From the NCBI GenBank assembly GCA_037045185.1, contig JBAOHQ010000008.1, positions 248,001 to 312,000 of the forward strand: DNA of 64,000 nt. Direction: 5' to 3'. The position numbers and the translations under genes were made by a program. The DNA comes from JAKOUY01 sp037045185. Lineage in GTDB: Bacteria; Actinomycetota; Acidimicrobiia; Acidimicrobiales; Ilumatobacteraceae. How positions within the stretch are numbered: the stretch's first letter is position 1; every line of letters begins with the position of its first letter. The notes beneath the pieces are model-generated. The model had not been told where the DNA came from. It searched no databases and was given only the letters and a program-made list of their open reading frames with translations. Below are positions 22,297 through 31,230 of the stretch, in pieces.

Positions 22297-22641
22297 ATGA
22301 AACGCATCACCTGGTTTCTCGGCGGGGCGGTGGCCGGCGCAGCGGGCGTGAACGCCGCCAAGCGCAAGGTCCGCCAGACCGCGGCCAAGCTGTCGCCCGC
22401 ACGGGTGGCGCGCTCCACCGGCGAGCGGGTGCAGGACGCCGTGCGCCGTGGCGGGCGGGCATTGCGCACCAAGGAGCGTGAGCTCGTGGCCAGAGCGCAG
22501 GGACGGGCGACGTCGTTGAGCGACGAGATCGACGACGTCCATACCGTGATCGTGGACGGCAAGGCAGTGGAACCCGGCAAGGTCATCGTGCTCCGCCAGC
22601 CGGCAGAGCGGCCGAAGGGTCAACGCCGCCGCGGGGCATGA
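22297..22641 (+). CDS. Small basic protein of unknown function
   Basis: 114 residues. A short Gly/Ala-rich hydrophobic N terminus (WFLGGAVAGAAGVNAAK) could be a weak membrane anchor. A helical Arg/Lys-rich middle and a short beta-like end (VHTVIVDGKAVEPGKVIVL) follow. I recognise no family. It lies first in a unit with glcD, overlapping it by 4 bp, so it is expressed with the glycolate-oxidase-type genes. Confidence 0.7.
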   Translation: MKRITWFLGGAVAGAAGVNAAKRKVRQTAAKLSPARVARSTGERVQDAVRRGGRALRTKERELVARAQGRATSLSDEIDDVHTVIVDGKAVEPGKVIVLRQPAERPKGQRRRGA

Positions 22642-24059
22642 ACCCCGAGCTGGTCCAGCGCCTGTCGGCAGCCGTCGGGCCGGCCCAGGTGCGCGCCGGC
22701 GCCGCTGAGCTCGATCTGTACCGCCGCGATGCCTCGAACATCTCCGGGTCGGCAGGGGTGGTGGTGTTTCCCACCACCACCGAGGAGGTCCGCCAGTGTG
22801 TGCTGGCTTGCGCCGAGTTCGCCCAGCCGTTCGTCGCCCGCGGGTCGGGCACCGGTCTGTCCGGCGGCGCCACCCCGCTCGACGGCGCGGTGGTCATCGC
22901 CCTCACCAAGATGAACGCCGTGCTCTCGGTGGATCCGATGAACCGCTCGGCCTGGGTCCAGCCTGGGGTGCTCAACCTGGATCTCAGCCGGGCCGTTGCT
23001 GCGTACGGGCTGCACTTCGCGCCGGATCCGAGCAGCCAGCAGAGCTGCTCGATCGGCGGGAACGTGGCCAACAACGCCGGCGGGCCGCACTGCCTGGCCG
23101 ACGGCGTGACCAACGCCCACATCCTGGCCGTGGAGGTGGTCCTGCCCGACGGCTCGGTGGTCACCCTCGGCGGTGAGTGGTCCGAGGGCGACGGCTACGA
23201 CCTGCGAGGCGTGTTCGTCGGCAGCGAAGGGATGCTGGGCATCGCCACCAAGGTGTGCGTCCGCCTGACCCAGAACCCGCCCGACGTGCGTACGTTGCTC
23301 ATGGACTTCACCAGCGTGCGTGCCGGCGCCGAGACCGTGAGTTCGATCATCGCCGCCGGGATGGTGCCCGCTGCGCTGGAGATGATGGACCACCTGTGCC
23401 TGGTCGCCGTGGAGGCCTACGTTCATGCCGGCCTGCCCACGGATGCCGCAGCGGTGCTGCTGGTCGAGGTCACCGGGCTCCCGGCCGCGGTTGCCGCTGA
23501 CGCCGACGAGGTGGCCCGGATCGGGCGGGAGCACGGGGCCAGAACCGTACGCGTCGCCGTCGACGACGCCGAGCGGGCCCTGCTGTGGAAGGGCCGCAAG
23601 TCCGCCTTCGGCGCGATTGCCCGGATCAAGCCAAACTACTACCTGCACGACACCGTGGTGCCGCGCCGCAAGCTGCCCGAGGTCCTCGATCAGATCTACG
23701 CGATCGTCGACCGTCACGAGTTGCTCGTCCTCAACGTGTTCCACGCAGGCGAGGGCAACCTGCACCCGCTGCTCGTGTTCGACAAGCGCGAGCCGGGTGT
23801 GATGGAGCGGGTCCACGCCGCGGGTGAGGAGATCGTCCGAATTTCCGTGGCCGCTGGCGGCGTGCTGAGTGGCGAGCACGGCATCGGCTTGGAGAAGCGG
23901 GACTTCATGCCGTTGATGTTCGGCCCGGCCGACCTCGCCGCTCAGGCCGAGCTGCGCCGGGCCTTCGATCCAGCCGAGATCGCCAACCCGCGCAAGGTCC
24001 TGCCATCCCCGGCCACCTGCGGTGACATCCACGCCGCCCCGGAGGGCGCATGGATCTGA
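22638..24059 (+). CDS. glcD: FAD-binding oxidoreductase, glycolate oxidase GlcD type
   Basis: 473 residues. An N-terminal FAD-binding type-4 (PCMH/VAO) domain has GSGTGLSGGATPL and PDPSSQQSCSIGGNVANNAGG. A FAD-oxidase C-terminal domain ends GVLSGEHGIGLEKRDFM. The enzyme oxidises 2-hydroxyacids (glycolate or D-lactate) and passes electrons to the membrane through GlcF. It overlaps glcE by 10 bp. glcF is not adjacent but lies about 6.3 kb downstream, beyond the mobile island. The substrate cannot be fixed from sequence. Confidence 0.9.
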   Translation: MNPELVQRLSAAVGPAQVRAGAAELDLYRRDASNISGSAGVVVFPTTTEEVRQCVLACAEFAQPFVARGSGTGLSGGATPLDGAVVIALTKMNAVLSVDPMNRSAWVQPGVLNLDLSRAVAAYGLHFAPDPSSQQSCSIGGNVANNAGGPHCLADGVTNAHILAVEVVLPDGSVVTLGGEWSEGDGYDLRGVFVGSEGMLGIATKVCVRLTQNPPDVRTLLMDFTSVRAGAETVSSIIAAGMVPAALEMMDHLCLVAVEAYVHAGLPTDAAAVLLVEVTGLPAAVAADADEVARIGREHGARTVRVAVDDAERALLWKGRKSAFGAIARIKPNYYLHDTVVPRRKLPEVLDQIYAIVDRHELLVLNVFHAGEGNLHPLLVFDKREPGVMERVHAAGEEIVRISVAAGGVLSGEHGIGLEKRDFMPLMFGPADLAAQAELRRAFDPAEIANPRKVLPSPATCGDIHAAPEGAWI

Positions 24060-24898
24060 CGCCGTTCGCCGCCGACATCGGCGCCGACGGGCCGGTGACC
24101 ATCACCGGCATGGGCACCCGCGGCGGCCCGTGCCCTGGTGTGCGGGCGGTCTCGGCGCCGTCGGGGATCGAGCGGATCGAACCGGCCGAGATGACCGTGG
24201 TCTGCGGCGCCGGGACGCCGGTGGACGAGTTGACCGAGGCCCTTGGCGAGGTCCGCCAGACAGTCAGCCTTCCGGGCGGCGGCACGGTGGGCGGCGCCCT
24301 GGCCATCGGCCACAGCGGGCTGCGGCTCCTCGGTGACGGCCCGATTCGCAACGCGGTGCTGCAGATCCAGTACGTCTCGGCGTCCGGTGCGGTGGTCAAG
24401 GCGGGCGGTCCTACGGTGAAGAACGTCAGCGGGTTCGACCTGTGCCGGCTGTTCGTCGGATCGCGAGGCACGCTGGGGTTCATCGGTTCGGTGATCCTGC
24501 GTACCCGACCGCTGGCCCGGCACGCGGCCTGGTTCAGCGTGGACCTCGACGATCCCACCGACCTCCAAGCTCGCCTGTTCAGGCCGGTCAGCCTGCTGTG
24601 GAACGGCACGACGGCGTGGGTGCTGCTGGAGGGCCATCCCGACGACGTCGCCGCCCAGGCGAGGGCCTGCGCCCTACGGCCCGTGGACGGCCCGCCGTCG
24701 TTGCCGGCGCACCGCACGGTCCTGCCTTGGGCGCGCTGCAGCAGGGTCACCGGACAGTTCGTCGCCCTGGTGGGCACCGGTGTCGTGTTCACCTCCGAGC
24801 CGGTGGCAGCGCCGGCGCCCACCGATCGCCTGGCCGCCCTGACCGGCGCGGTCAAGGCCCGCTTCGACCCGTCTGGCAGGTTGAACCCGTCGCGGTAG
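24050..24898 (+). CDS. glcE: FAD-binding subunit, GlcE-like
   Basis: A 282-residue shorter paralogue of GlcD with the FAD type-4 fold (LPGGGTVGGALAIGHSGLR, VKNVSGFDLCRLFVGSRGTLG) but no full substrate-binding C-terminal domain. GlcE is the second flavin subunit of the GlcDEF complex. The start ATG 24050 lies inside the end of glcD, so translation is coupled. The name rests on context and domain length; identity with E. coli GlcE is not claimed. Confidence 0.82.
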   Translation: MDLTPFAADIGADGPVTITGMGTRGGPCPGVRAVSAPSGIERIEPAEMTVVCGAGTPVDELTEALGEVRQTVSLPGGGTVGGALAIGHSGLRLLGDGPIRNAVLQIQYVSASGAVVKAGGPTVKNVSGFDLCRLFVGSRGTLGFIGSVILRTRPLARHAAWFSVDLDDPTDLQARLFRPVSLLWNGTTAWVLLEGHPDDVAAQARACALRPVDGPPSLPAHRTVLPWARCSRVTGQFVALVGTGVVFTSEPVAAPAPTDRLAALTGAVKARFDPSGRLNPSR

Positions 24899-24973
24899 TG
24901 ACGGTTGCTGGGTGCTGCGGCACGTCGCTGGGTAGCGTGACATCCAATCCGCCCCTCTACCCAGGAGTCACTC

Positions 24974-25927
24974 ATGCACTACCGGGCCGCTTCCGCCACG
25001 ATCGTCGCCCTGTCGCTCGGCCTGCTCGGCGCCGGCTCGGCGACCGCTTCCACGCCTCCCACCACGCCGGGCGGTACCGCGGCAGCACCCGCCCCTCCCG
25101 CTGCGGGTCGCTTCGCCACGGTTATCAGCACCCCGGCGGCGTCCCTTCCCGCCGATCAGCGCCGGCTGGTGGTCGACCACCTCCAGCTCGACCAGTCCGA
25201 TATGGCGGCGTTCCTCTCCGGTGTCGGCGCTCCGTCGTTCACCCCGGTGATCACCGACGGCACCGTCGCCAGCATCTCCACGGGACACGACTACAACGAC
25301 ACGGTCGAGATCACCTGGGCGCTGGCGCCCGCCGACGGCAAGGCCGTGTTCGACGCCGTCGTCGCCGGCCTGGCCATTCCCGAGGGGTTCAAGACCTCGA
25401 CGGGCACCCAGGACTCCGACGGCGTCACCGTGTACACGGGTGAGTGGTCCAGCCCGACCGCGGTCGACGAGGGAGTGACGTTCCCGTACAACACCGTCAA
25501 GGTCGCCGTCGCCGCGTCCGACAAGGTCACCCTGATCGCCATCGACGTGTACGCCGATGTCGCCAAGGACGCGCCCGCCGTGCCGCTCCCGCAGGCGCTG
25601 CTCACGGCGGTCGGCACGGCGCTGGACGCCGCCTCATCGAACGCCGCGCTCACCCAGACCGCGTGGGACTACCGGCTCGGTAGCCGGATGTTCTTGATCA
25701 GCGGAGACCCGGAGACGCCGCGCTGGAGCGTCACCTATCAGGCCGCAGCCGGCACCAAGGCGATGGACATCGCCAAGGCGCTGTGCGGCGCCGCCGGGGC
25801 TGAGGAGGACAACTCGTTCGTCAGGTGCGTCGACGCCGGCCGCAACGGCAACCCCAACGTCCAGGTCTCGACCGACTTCGACGACCCGACGCTGGCCGAC
25901 ACGGTCCGGGTTCTCAGTCCGTACTGA
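24974..25927 (+). CDS. Secreted protein of unknown function
   Basis: 317 residues with a Sec-type signal peptide (basic start, hydrophobic core ATIVALSLGLLGAG, probable cleavage after SATA near residue 26). A Thr/Pro/Ala-rich spacer follows. The mature part looks beta-rich with repeated Val/Thr-rich strands, but I recognise no fold or catalytic motif. There is a ribosome-binding site (AGGAG) 6-7 nt before ATG, and TAGCGT lies at 24933-24938, so this gene appears to have a short leader, unlike many neighbours. It lies alone between glcE and the EthD-like gene. Confidence 0.75.
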   Translation: MHYRAASATIVALSLGLLGAGSATASTPPTTPGGTAAAPAPPAAGRFATVISTPAASLPADQRRLVVDHLQLDQSDMAAFLSGVGAPSFTPVITDGTVASISTGHDYNDTVEITWALAPADGKAVFDAVVAGLAIPEGFKTSTGTQDSDGVTVYTGEWSSPTAVDEGVTFPYNTVKVAVAASDKVTLIAIDVYADVAKDAPAVPLPQALLTAVGTALDAASSNAALTQTAWDYRLGSRMFLISGDPETPRWSVTYQAAAGTKAMDIAKALCGAAGAEEDNSFVRCVDAGRNGNPNVQVSTDFDDPTLADTVRVLSPY

Positions 25928-25942
25928 GTCACGCCCGCGGGC

Positions 25943-25948
25943 TACCCT
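25943..25948 (+). promoter_or_regulatory. -10-like hexamer TACCCT upstream of the EthD-like gene
   Basis: TACCCT lies 6 nt before ATG 25955 in a 27-bp intergenic space. Confidence 0.5.
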
Positions 25949-25954
25949 GCCCCG

Positions 25955-26242
25955 ATGATCCGCGTCAGTGTGACCTATCCCTCGGCCGACGGTGGCCGCT
26001 TCGACCACGACTACTACGCCACCACGCACGTGCCGCTGGCCGTCAAGGCGTGGGGCCCGGACAGGGCCGAGATCGATCGTGGCCTCAACGGCCCGGCCGA
26101 GGCGGCAGTGCATTTCTACTTCCCCAGCCTGGAGGCCTTCCAGGCGGCGATGGCCAGCCCGGCAACCGGCGAGGTGATGGCCGACGTGGCCAACTACACG
26201 GACCTCACGCCCGTGCTGCAGGTCTCCGAGATCGTCGGCTGA
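25955..26242 (+). CDS. EthD-family ferredoxin-like-fold protein
   Basis: A 95-residue protein with the EthD pattern: an N-terminal beta strand, then DHDYYATTHVPLA, and a second half with FPSLEAFQAAM. EthD-like dimeric alpha/beta barrel proteins occur in ether and aromatic degradation and polyketide cyclisation, often as small accessory or degradative enzymes. It is convergent with the FAH-family gene; a catabolic link to that hydrolase is possible but not shown. Confidence 0.82.
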   Translation: MIRVSVTYPSADGGRFDHDYYATTHVPLAVKAWGPDRAEIDRGLNGPAEAAVHFYFPSLEAFQAAMASPATGEVMADVANYTDLTPVLQVSEIVG

Positions 26243-26253
26243 CCGTCGGTTGG

Positions 26254-26286
26254 GCCGGTTCGCCGGTTTCGCCGGTTAGGCCGGTT
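26254..26286. repeat. Four copies of GCCGGTT between convergent genes
   Basis: GCCGGTT occurs at 26254, 26262, 26271 and 26280, in the space between the EthD-like stop and the end of the FAH-family gene. The last copies run into the FAH coding sequence, whose stop is at 26276-26278. It is a short degenerate tandem array with no known role. Confidence 0.5.
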
Positions 26287-27137
26287 GGGCGACGACCGGG
26301 TTCTGCAAGACCCCGATTCGTTCGATCTCGATCCGGCAGATGGAGCCCGGTTTCAGGCAGCGCGGCGGATCCATGACGAAGCCGACCCCGGCCGGCGTTC
26401 CCGTGGCGATGACCGTCCCTGGTAGCAGGGTGAACGCGGTCGAGAGGTGGGCGATCAGTTCCCAGCAGTTGGTGATCATCATCGAGGTGTTGGCGTCCTG
26501 TCGGGAACTCGCCATCGACCCAGGTGCGTAGCCGAAGGGTGTGAGGGTCTCCGATCTCGTCGGCGGTGACCAGCCATGGACCCATCGGGCCGTGGCTGTC
26601 CCACGACTTGCCCATCGTCATCGTCGGTGTGGCTCGCTGCCAGTCGCGCACCGAGACGTCGTTGATGATCGTGTAGCCGGCAACGACGGAAGCAGCGTCT
26701 GGCGCCGCGACGTTTCGGCAGGCCGTGCCGATCACCATCGCGAGTTCACCCTCGTAGTCCACCCAGTCTGGCGCGACCGTTGGGACCTCGATGCCCGCGT
26801 CGGGGCCAATCACACACGTGATCTGCTTGTTGAACACGATTGGCGCGTCGGGCTTGGGCAGACCGCTCTCAGAGACGTGTGCGGCGTAGTTCAGCCCGAT
26901 TGCCAGGATCGTTGGAGGTCGAGCGATCGGCGCCTCGAGCCGCACCGAGTCGAGCGCCAGCCGTGGAGCGTTCGCGGCGTGCCGGACGACGTCGGCGATC
27001 GACCCGGCGGCCAACAGGTCACCAAGGTCGGTGGGCAGTGAGGCATCCATACTGCCGACGTCGGCCACTTCACCGGTGTCCGCCAAGACGACGCCGAGGC
27101 GGGTGCGGTCGCCTTCGGTGAATCGGGCGATCTTCAT
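26276..27137 (-). CDS. Fumarylacetoacetate hydrolase family protein (frameshifted as assembled)
   Basis: About 286 residues after correction. An N-terminal cap is followed by the FAH domain: GLNYAAHVSESG, PDWVDYEGELAMVIG with the metal-binding Glu residues, TIINDVSVRDWQ, and a C-terminal GTVIATGTPAGVGF. FAH enzymes cleave C-C bonds or decarboxylate and hydrate acids in catabolism, for example of aromatic or 2-oxo acids. The frame shifts at about 26502-26503, one extra base in a C/G doublet; here the alternatives are Pro or Arg, not synonymous. An AAGGAG ribosome-binding site precedes ATG 27137. It borders the mobile island. Confidence 0.86.
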
Positions 27138-27207
27138 GGGTCTCCTTGGAGCGAGTCGGCGGGTGCGGCCGAAGCAGGTCTATCACCCGCCGCTCGCCGA
27201 TCTCGCG

Positions 27208-27220
27208 AGAGATGACAGAC
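27208..27220 (+). repeat. 13-bp direct repeat, left copy, bordering the mobile island
   Basis: AGAGATGACAGAC is identical to 29844-29856. The two copies bracket 2.6 kb that contains all transposase remnants in the window. They could be deletion or insertion scars, or matching ends of lost insertion sequences. Confidence 0.45.
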
Positions 27221-27392
27221 AGGGCCGACCTCACCGCCGAACGCGCCGACGCGCCGATGCACGGGCGAGAACTCGTTGATGACTGGATTGAGCGACTCCG
27301 CCAGCAGCTCATACAACTCGAACACGACCACCGCGACCTCGACGCCGAACTCGACCTTTGGCAGGCCGGCAGCCGACCGAGGGAACTCCGAG

Positions 27393-28235
27393 ATGCCGAT
27401 CGCGCGCCGGTCCAACCATCTCGCCTACACGGCCATCGTCAGCCAGGAGGCGTGGGTCGCTCACCTCGCGGAACGCTGGGGGAACCGACCGACCCCCGGC
27501 GATGTGCTAGGGCTGCACGCGCTCGTGGTATTGACCGCCGCTCATCGAGAACGTGCGAGACATCACGGCGACCAGCACGAAGACCTCAAGCTCCTCGTTG
27601 ACTACCGTGACCAGCTACATCACGAGCGGACCCGTGTCTGTAACCGACTCCACGCCGATCTCGCAATCGCCTATCCCGGCTACCAACGCGGGATCGGCAA
27701 GGCGCTGACCATCCGCCGATCGCTCAACAAAGTCGACGAACTCTTGGCCGCCGATCACAGCGTTCGGGCGGACTTGGACCGCCAACGACTGGCTCGGCTG
27801 CGAGAGATCGACGCTGAGCTCAAGCAGGTCGTCATCCAGCTCGAAGTGCTCATCGAAGCGAGCGGGTCAACACTCGTCGACATCGTCGGCATCAGTACCG
27901 TGGTCGCTGCGCGTCTGCTCGGCGAGGTCGGCGACACTCGGCGGTTCCCGACTTCTTCGGCGTTTGCCGCCGGCAACGGCACCGCACCGCTCGACGTGTC
28001 GTCGGGCCGCAACGAACACCACCGCCTCAACCGCGGCGGCAACCGGCGGATCAATCGGGCGCTCTACACGATCGCTATCACCCAGACACGCCACGAACCT
28101 CGAGCCGCCGACTACCTCGCCCGCAAACGCTCTTCCGGCCACACCCGTCGAGGAGCCCTACGCTGCCTCAAGCGCCGCCTCTCCGACGTCATCTACCGAA
28201 CCATGCTCGAAGACGCCGCCGGACTTGACACATAG
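27393..28235 (+). pseudogene. IS110-family transposase remnant, N terminus missing
   Basis: The C-terminal transposase-20 region is clear: VDIVGISTVVAARLLGEVGD, then AAGNGTAPLDVSSGRN and the RGGNRRINRALYTIA motif. A helical middle carries LKLLVDYRDQL. The N-terminal DEDD catalytic domain that should precede the helical middle is absent, so the element cannot be autonomous. Upstream sequence from 27220 stays open in other frames without a recognisable domain. The reading frame ends at 28235 and abuts an IS256 fragment in another frame. Confidence 0.8.
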
Positions 28236-28480
28236 AAGCTGAGATCTGGTCGAACAACCAGCTCGAACGCTTGAACAAGGAGATCCGCCGCCGCACCGCG
28301 GTGGTCGGGATCTTCCCAAACGACCTCGCCGTGATCCGACTCGTCGGTGCAGTGCTCGCCGACCAACACGACGAATGGGCCGTCGCCCGCCGATACTTCT
28401 CCGAAGCCTCCATGGGCAAGCTCTACACGACGCGCGATACTGACCCCGCCGTCACCGCCGAGCTCAAGCCCGGCGACTGA
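28235..28480 (+). pseudogene. IS256 (Mutator) family transposase C-terminal remnant
   Basis: Only the last about 80 residues remain: IWSNNQLERLNKEIRRRT, VVGIFPNDLAVIRLVGAVL and EQHDEW-like DEWAVARRYF. These are the standard end of Mutator-type transposases with the final catalytic-Glu neighbourhood. The N-terminal 300 or so residues are replaced by the IS110 remnant. Nested insertion followed by deletion is the simplest history. Confidence 0.82.
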
Positions 28481-28482
28481 CA

Positions 28483-28842
28483 GCCACTGAACGTAGGCAA
28501 GAGGAAGCTCGCCGCTCGGCCATCGGCGAACTCCTACCAATGATCGTCGCCGACGGTGCCGAGGAACTGATCATCGAGTCCCGATCCGCCCGCGAAGACC
28601 AGCGCGACCGCCAATCGGTCATCGAGGCGCTGCGTGGGGTCGAGTCCACCATCAGCTACCGCTGGGACCGAAAGACCGAACCGCTGCTCTGGGTCGCGGA
28701 CGCGGTCTGCGGCGTCGTCAAGCAGTACCTCCTTGGAGAGGACGCCTCAGCGTTTGGTCAGCTTCAGGCTGCGAGCGTGCTGACGGAGATGTTGACCGCA
28801 AGCCGGACCCGAAAACTACGTGAGCCCCGGTTCCCGACCTAG
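28483..28842 (+). pseudogene. Truncated gene, resembles the C terminus of DUF3800-type proteins
   Basis: About 120 residues open after the IS256 remnant: ELLPMIVADGAEELIIESR, then YRWDRKTEPLLWVADAVCG. This resembles the end of DUF3800 (RNase-H-like) proteins, where a Leu-Trp-Ala-Asp segment closes the active site. The N-terminal Asp-Glu-Ser region expected at the start is absent. It is probably a host gene cut by the insertion sequence. Family assignment is tentative. Confidence 0.45.
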
Positions 28843-29093
28843 CCGACCGCCTTGCGGCGATCCTCGGTCTGGCCCTCCGGGACTCGCTTCCCCGCGGAAC
28901 AGCACCGCGAGGCACCTCCAAGTGTACGGATTTCCGCTCGCTTGTCTACCCTGCGGCCGCGTCGATGATGGAAGGGACAGTCACCGTGATCTCCTCAGGT
29001 AGTTGGTGGTACTTCTTCTTGAGGTTGACGCGGTGACCGTCACGACCGGGGAACCCCCGACCTACCTACCCGTCGTACACCACGTCCTGGGAG

Positions 29094-29477
29094 TCAACTC
29101 TCGGAAACGGAATCATTCGGCGGGCAGCGCTCGTGACGGATGGCACCGGCAGAGGGGTGGCGCGGCGAGGCCCATTGCTGCAGGCCGGCTTCAGCGGGGC
29201 TGAGCGACGAGGTCGCTTCGACGCCGCCCGTTGGCGATGCCGTTGGCGATGCCGATGGCGCAGCGTTGAACTCGCTGGCGAGTGTGTCGGCGATGGCTGT
29301 GCCAGGTCGTTCGTAGAGCGGGGCTCCTTGGGCGTCGACGACTCGCCGGCTCATCGATTCGTACAGCGCGCTGGATTCGGCGCAGGCGCGTAGCAGGACC
29401 ACTGCAGTCTGGGACGCGTCGAGGCCAGCGTCGGCGAGCAGGCCGGTGGCGAGATCGTGACGGTCGTCTACTACGGG
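29094..29477 (-). pseudogene. Decayed open frame of unknown origin
   Basis: The minus strand reads DLATGLLADAGLDASQTAVV followed by LLRACAESSALYESMSRRV and ERPGTAIADTLASEF, a helical and compositionally ordinary protein. It then degenerates into a Ser/Pro/Thr-rich run. No start is evident and a TAG precedes it. The pattern recalls phage-type small proteins, such as terminase small subunits, but the match is too weak to name. Confidence 0.35.
29230..29253 (+). repeat. 12-bp tandem duplication
   Basis: GTTGGCGATGCC occurs twice head to tail, followed by a partial third copy. It lies at the point where the decayed minus-strand frame becomes low complexity. Confidence 0.6.
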
Positions 29478-29843
29478 CTACGCGACGGCAACATCGGCTG
29501 CATCCAGCCACCGGCATGAACCCTCACGGTTCACGGGCCAGGCGCGAACCCGACGTCTGTCATGATCGCCACCCCGTGGCGAGATCGTTCGACTGATTGC
29601 GTCCGCCTGACCAGTCGCCGAAACACACCATGCCCACCCCGGCAAGGGACCCCGGCGCAGAGATGGCCGACACCCCAGGCCGCCTGGCGAGGTCGACCAC
29701 AGTCCCCACCTGGTGAGGCGACACCCCCAACCCACACCCACCAACCAGACCGCCGACCACCCACGGTCAGCCGGCCCGACCCATCGCGCTCCAAAATCGG
29801 ACTTGCCTCCGGCAAGACCCCTCTTGACAACGAGCGCTCCTTC

Positions 29844-29856
29844 AGAGATGACAGAC
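29844..29856 (+). repeat. 13-bp direct repeat, right copy, bordering the mobile island
   Basis: Identical to 27208-27220. It lies just before the ribosome-binding site and GTG of the mug gene, so any insertion ended immediately upstream of that gene. Confidence 0.45.
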
Positions 29857-29870
29857 GCCAGGATGGAGGG

Positions 29871-30450
29871 GTGAGCGACGCTCGTGAGCTGACCGACCTT
29901 CGAGGGGGCGACGGTCGACGACCTGGTCGCGCCGCGGACGCGAGTGCTGTTCGTCGGCATCAACCCGGGGTTGTGGACCGCCAAGGTCAACGCCCACTTC
30001 GCCCGGCCGGGGAACCGCTTCTGGCCGGCCCTGCACCGGGCCGGGGTCACGCCGTGGCTGGTGGACCCGAGCCAGGGGATGCGCGCCGACGACCTGGCGA
30101 TGCTGGCCGACATCGGCGTCAGCATCACCAACCTGGTCGCCACGGCCAGCGCCCGGGCCGATCAGCTCACCGCCTCGGAGGTACGCGCCGGCGCCGCCAC
30201 GTTGGCCCGGCGTGTCGTGGAGTTCGCCCCGTGCGTGGTGGCGGTCCTCGGGCTGACCACCTACCGCCGGGGCTTCGCCAGACCGTCGGCGAGAGCGGGG
30301 GAGCAGCCCGACCGCCTCGGCGGCGTGCCCACCTGGGTGCTGCCCAACCCGAGCGGGCTGAATGCCCACGAGACCGTCGAGTCGTTGGCCGCGGCCTACC
30401 GCCAGGCCTGGGATGCTGCTCAGCCGGGCTGGCAGCTGGGGCAGAAGTAG
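29871..30450 (+). CDS. mug: Mug-type G/U(T) mismatch-specific DNA glycosylase (frameshifted as assembled)
   Basis: A uracil-DNA-glycosylase superfamily member that removes U or T opposite G. After correction it has about 192 residues. Motif 1 VLFVGINPGLWTA carries the Asn of the Mug type. NRFWPALHRAG and the motif-2 equivalent VLPNPSGLNAH follow. The frame changes at 29894-29895 (a C/G doublet in a Thr codon), joining the GTG start at 29871 to the conserved part. A strong GGAGGGG stretch precedes the start. The gene converges on nei and the two overlap by 31 bp at their 3 prime ends. Confidence 0.85.
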
Positions 30451-31205
30451 CACGGCCTGCCGGCGAGCCGCACCGTCTGGATGGGTGTTGCGCAGCGCAG
30501 GCACCGGTCGCGGTGGTAGACGAACGTGGCGTCGCCGCGGCGCAGGCGGCGGTCACGGGGGAGCAACCGCCGGTCGATCGTCACGATGCGGTTGTCCCTG
30601 ACACCCTTGCGCAGCATCCCGCGGATCGTCGTCCACACGCCGTGCAGCTCGTCTGTGGTGCACGCCTTGGCCGGGCGCGCCGGATGGATGGCGTGGACGA
30701 AGAGCACCTCGGCGCGGTACACGTTGCCGATCCCGGCGATCACCGACTGGTCCATCAGCAGCGCACCGATGGGCGTCGCCCGACGGGCCAGCCTGGCCAC
30801 CGCGTCGTCGCCACGCCCATCACGGCGCAGCGGGTCCGGGCCGAGGCGGGCGACGATGGCGTCACGCTCCTCGGGCGGGCCGATCGAGCAGGCCGTCGGT
30901 CCGGACAGGTCCACCGTGGTGGCGCCACTGCGCAGGCGCATGCGCACCTCGCCCAGGGTGGAGGGCCCGTCGTCGGAGATGCGGAACTTGCCGAACAGCC
31001 CGAGGTGGACGTGACCGACCAGGCCGTTGGCCCACCAGAACCACAGGTGCTTGCCGTAGGCCTCGATTCGCTCCAGCACACATCCGTCCACCAGCGAGGC
31101 ATCGGCGGCGAAGCGGCCCTGTGGTGAGCTGACCTCGATCGATCGGTCGACGAGCAGGGGAGTGAGGTCCCGCGCCAGGCGGTGGATGGTATGACCCTCG
31201 GGCAC
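30420..31205 (-). CDS. nei: Fpg/Nei-family DNA glycosylase (Nei2-like)
   Basis: 261 residues starting with the family N terminus (Met-)Pro-Glu-Gly-His. Pro2 is the catalytic imine former and Glu3 the acid. The middle helix-two-turn-helix region has DQSVIAGIGNVYRAEVL with the conserved Asn. A C-terminal zinc finger of two CxxC pairs (CLRCATP, FCPSC) closes the protein. Start with HTIHR is typical of actinobacterial Nei/endonuclease VIII types that remove oxidised pyrimidines. Start GTG 31205 is supported by a -10 hexamer 6 nt upstream. It shares its promoter region with glcF. Confidence 0.92.
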   Translation of the reverse strand: MPEGHTIHRLARDLTPLLVDRSIEVSSPQGRFAADASLVDGCVLERIEAYGKHLWFWWANGLVGHVHLGLFGKFRISDDGPSTLGEVRMRLRSGATTVDLSGPTACSIGPPEERDAIVARLGPDPLRRDGRGDDAVARLARRATPIGALLMDQSVIAGIGNVYRAEVLFVHAIHPARPAKACTTDELHGVWTTIRGMLRKGVRDNRIVTIDRRLLPRDRRLRRGDATFVYHRDRCLRCATPIQTVRLAGRPCYFCPSCQPG

Positions 31206-31211
31206 CGGGTC

Positions 31212-31217
31212 ACGCTA
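31212..31217 (-). promoter_or_regulatory. -10-like hexamer TAGCGT of nei
   Basis: TAGCGT on the minus strand lies 6 nt before GTG 31205. Its first two bases overlap the glcF hexamer on the other strand. Confidence 0.5.
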
Positions 31218-31221
31218 CGGT
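31216..31221 (+). promoter_or_regulatory. -10-like hexamer TACGGT of glcF
   Basis: TACGGT lies 9 nt before GTG 31231 but only 3 nt before GTG 31225, so it favours 31231 as the glcF start. Confidence 0.5.
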
Positions 31222-31230
31222 TCGGTGCGC

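Larger units (their letters stand above)
28843..29870. other. About 1 kb without an intact gene
   Basis: The stretch between the DUF3800-like fragment and the mug gene holds short open frames on both strands, a 12-bp tandem duplication and one decayed frame on the minus strand (annotated separately). The part 29560-29843 is C-rich on the plus strand and I recognise nothing in it. No RNA gene or promoter pattern was seen except near the mug start. Confidence 0.6.

Noticed and set aside
26254..26286. Possible CRISPR-like array
   Set aside because: The four 7-bp units are separated by only 1-2 bp and run into a coding region. No spacer-repeat periodicity or cas gene is present in the window.
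29560..29760. Gly/Val-rich 66-codon frame on the minus strand
   Set aside because: Low complexity in a C-rich stretch of the decayed island, no ribosome-binding site and no recognisable similarity.
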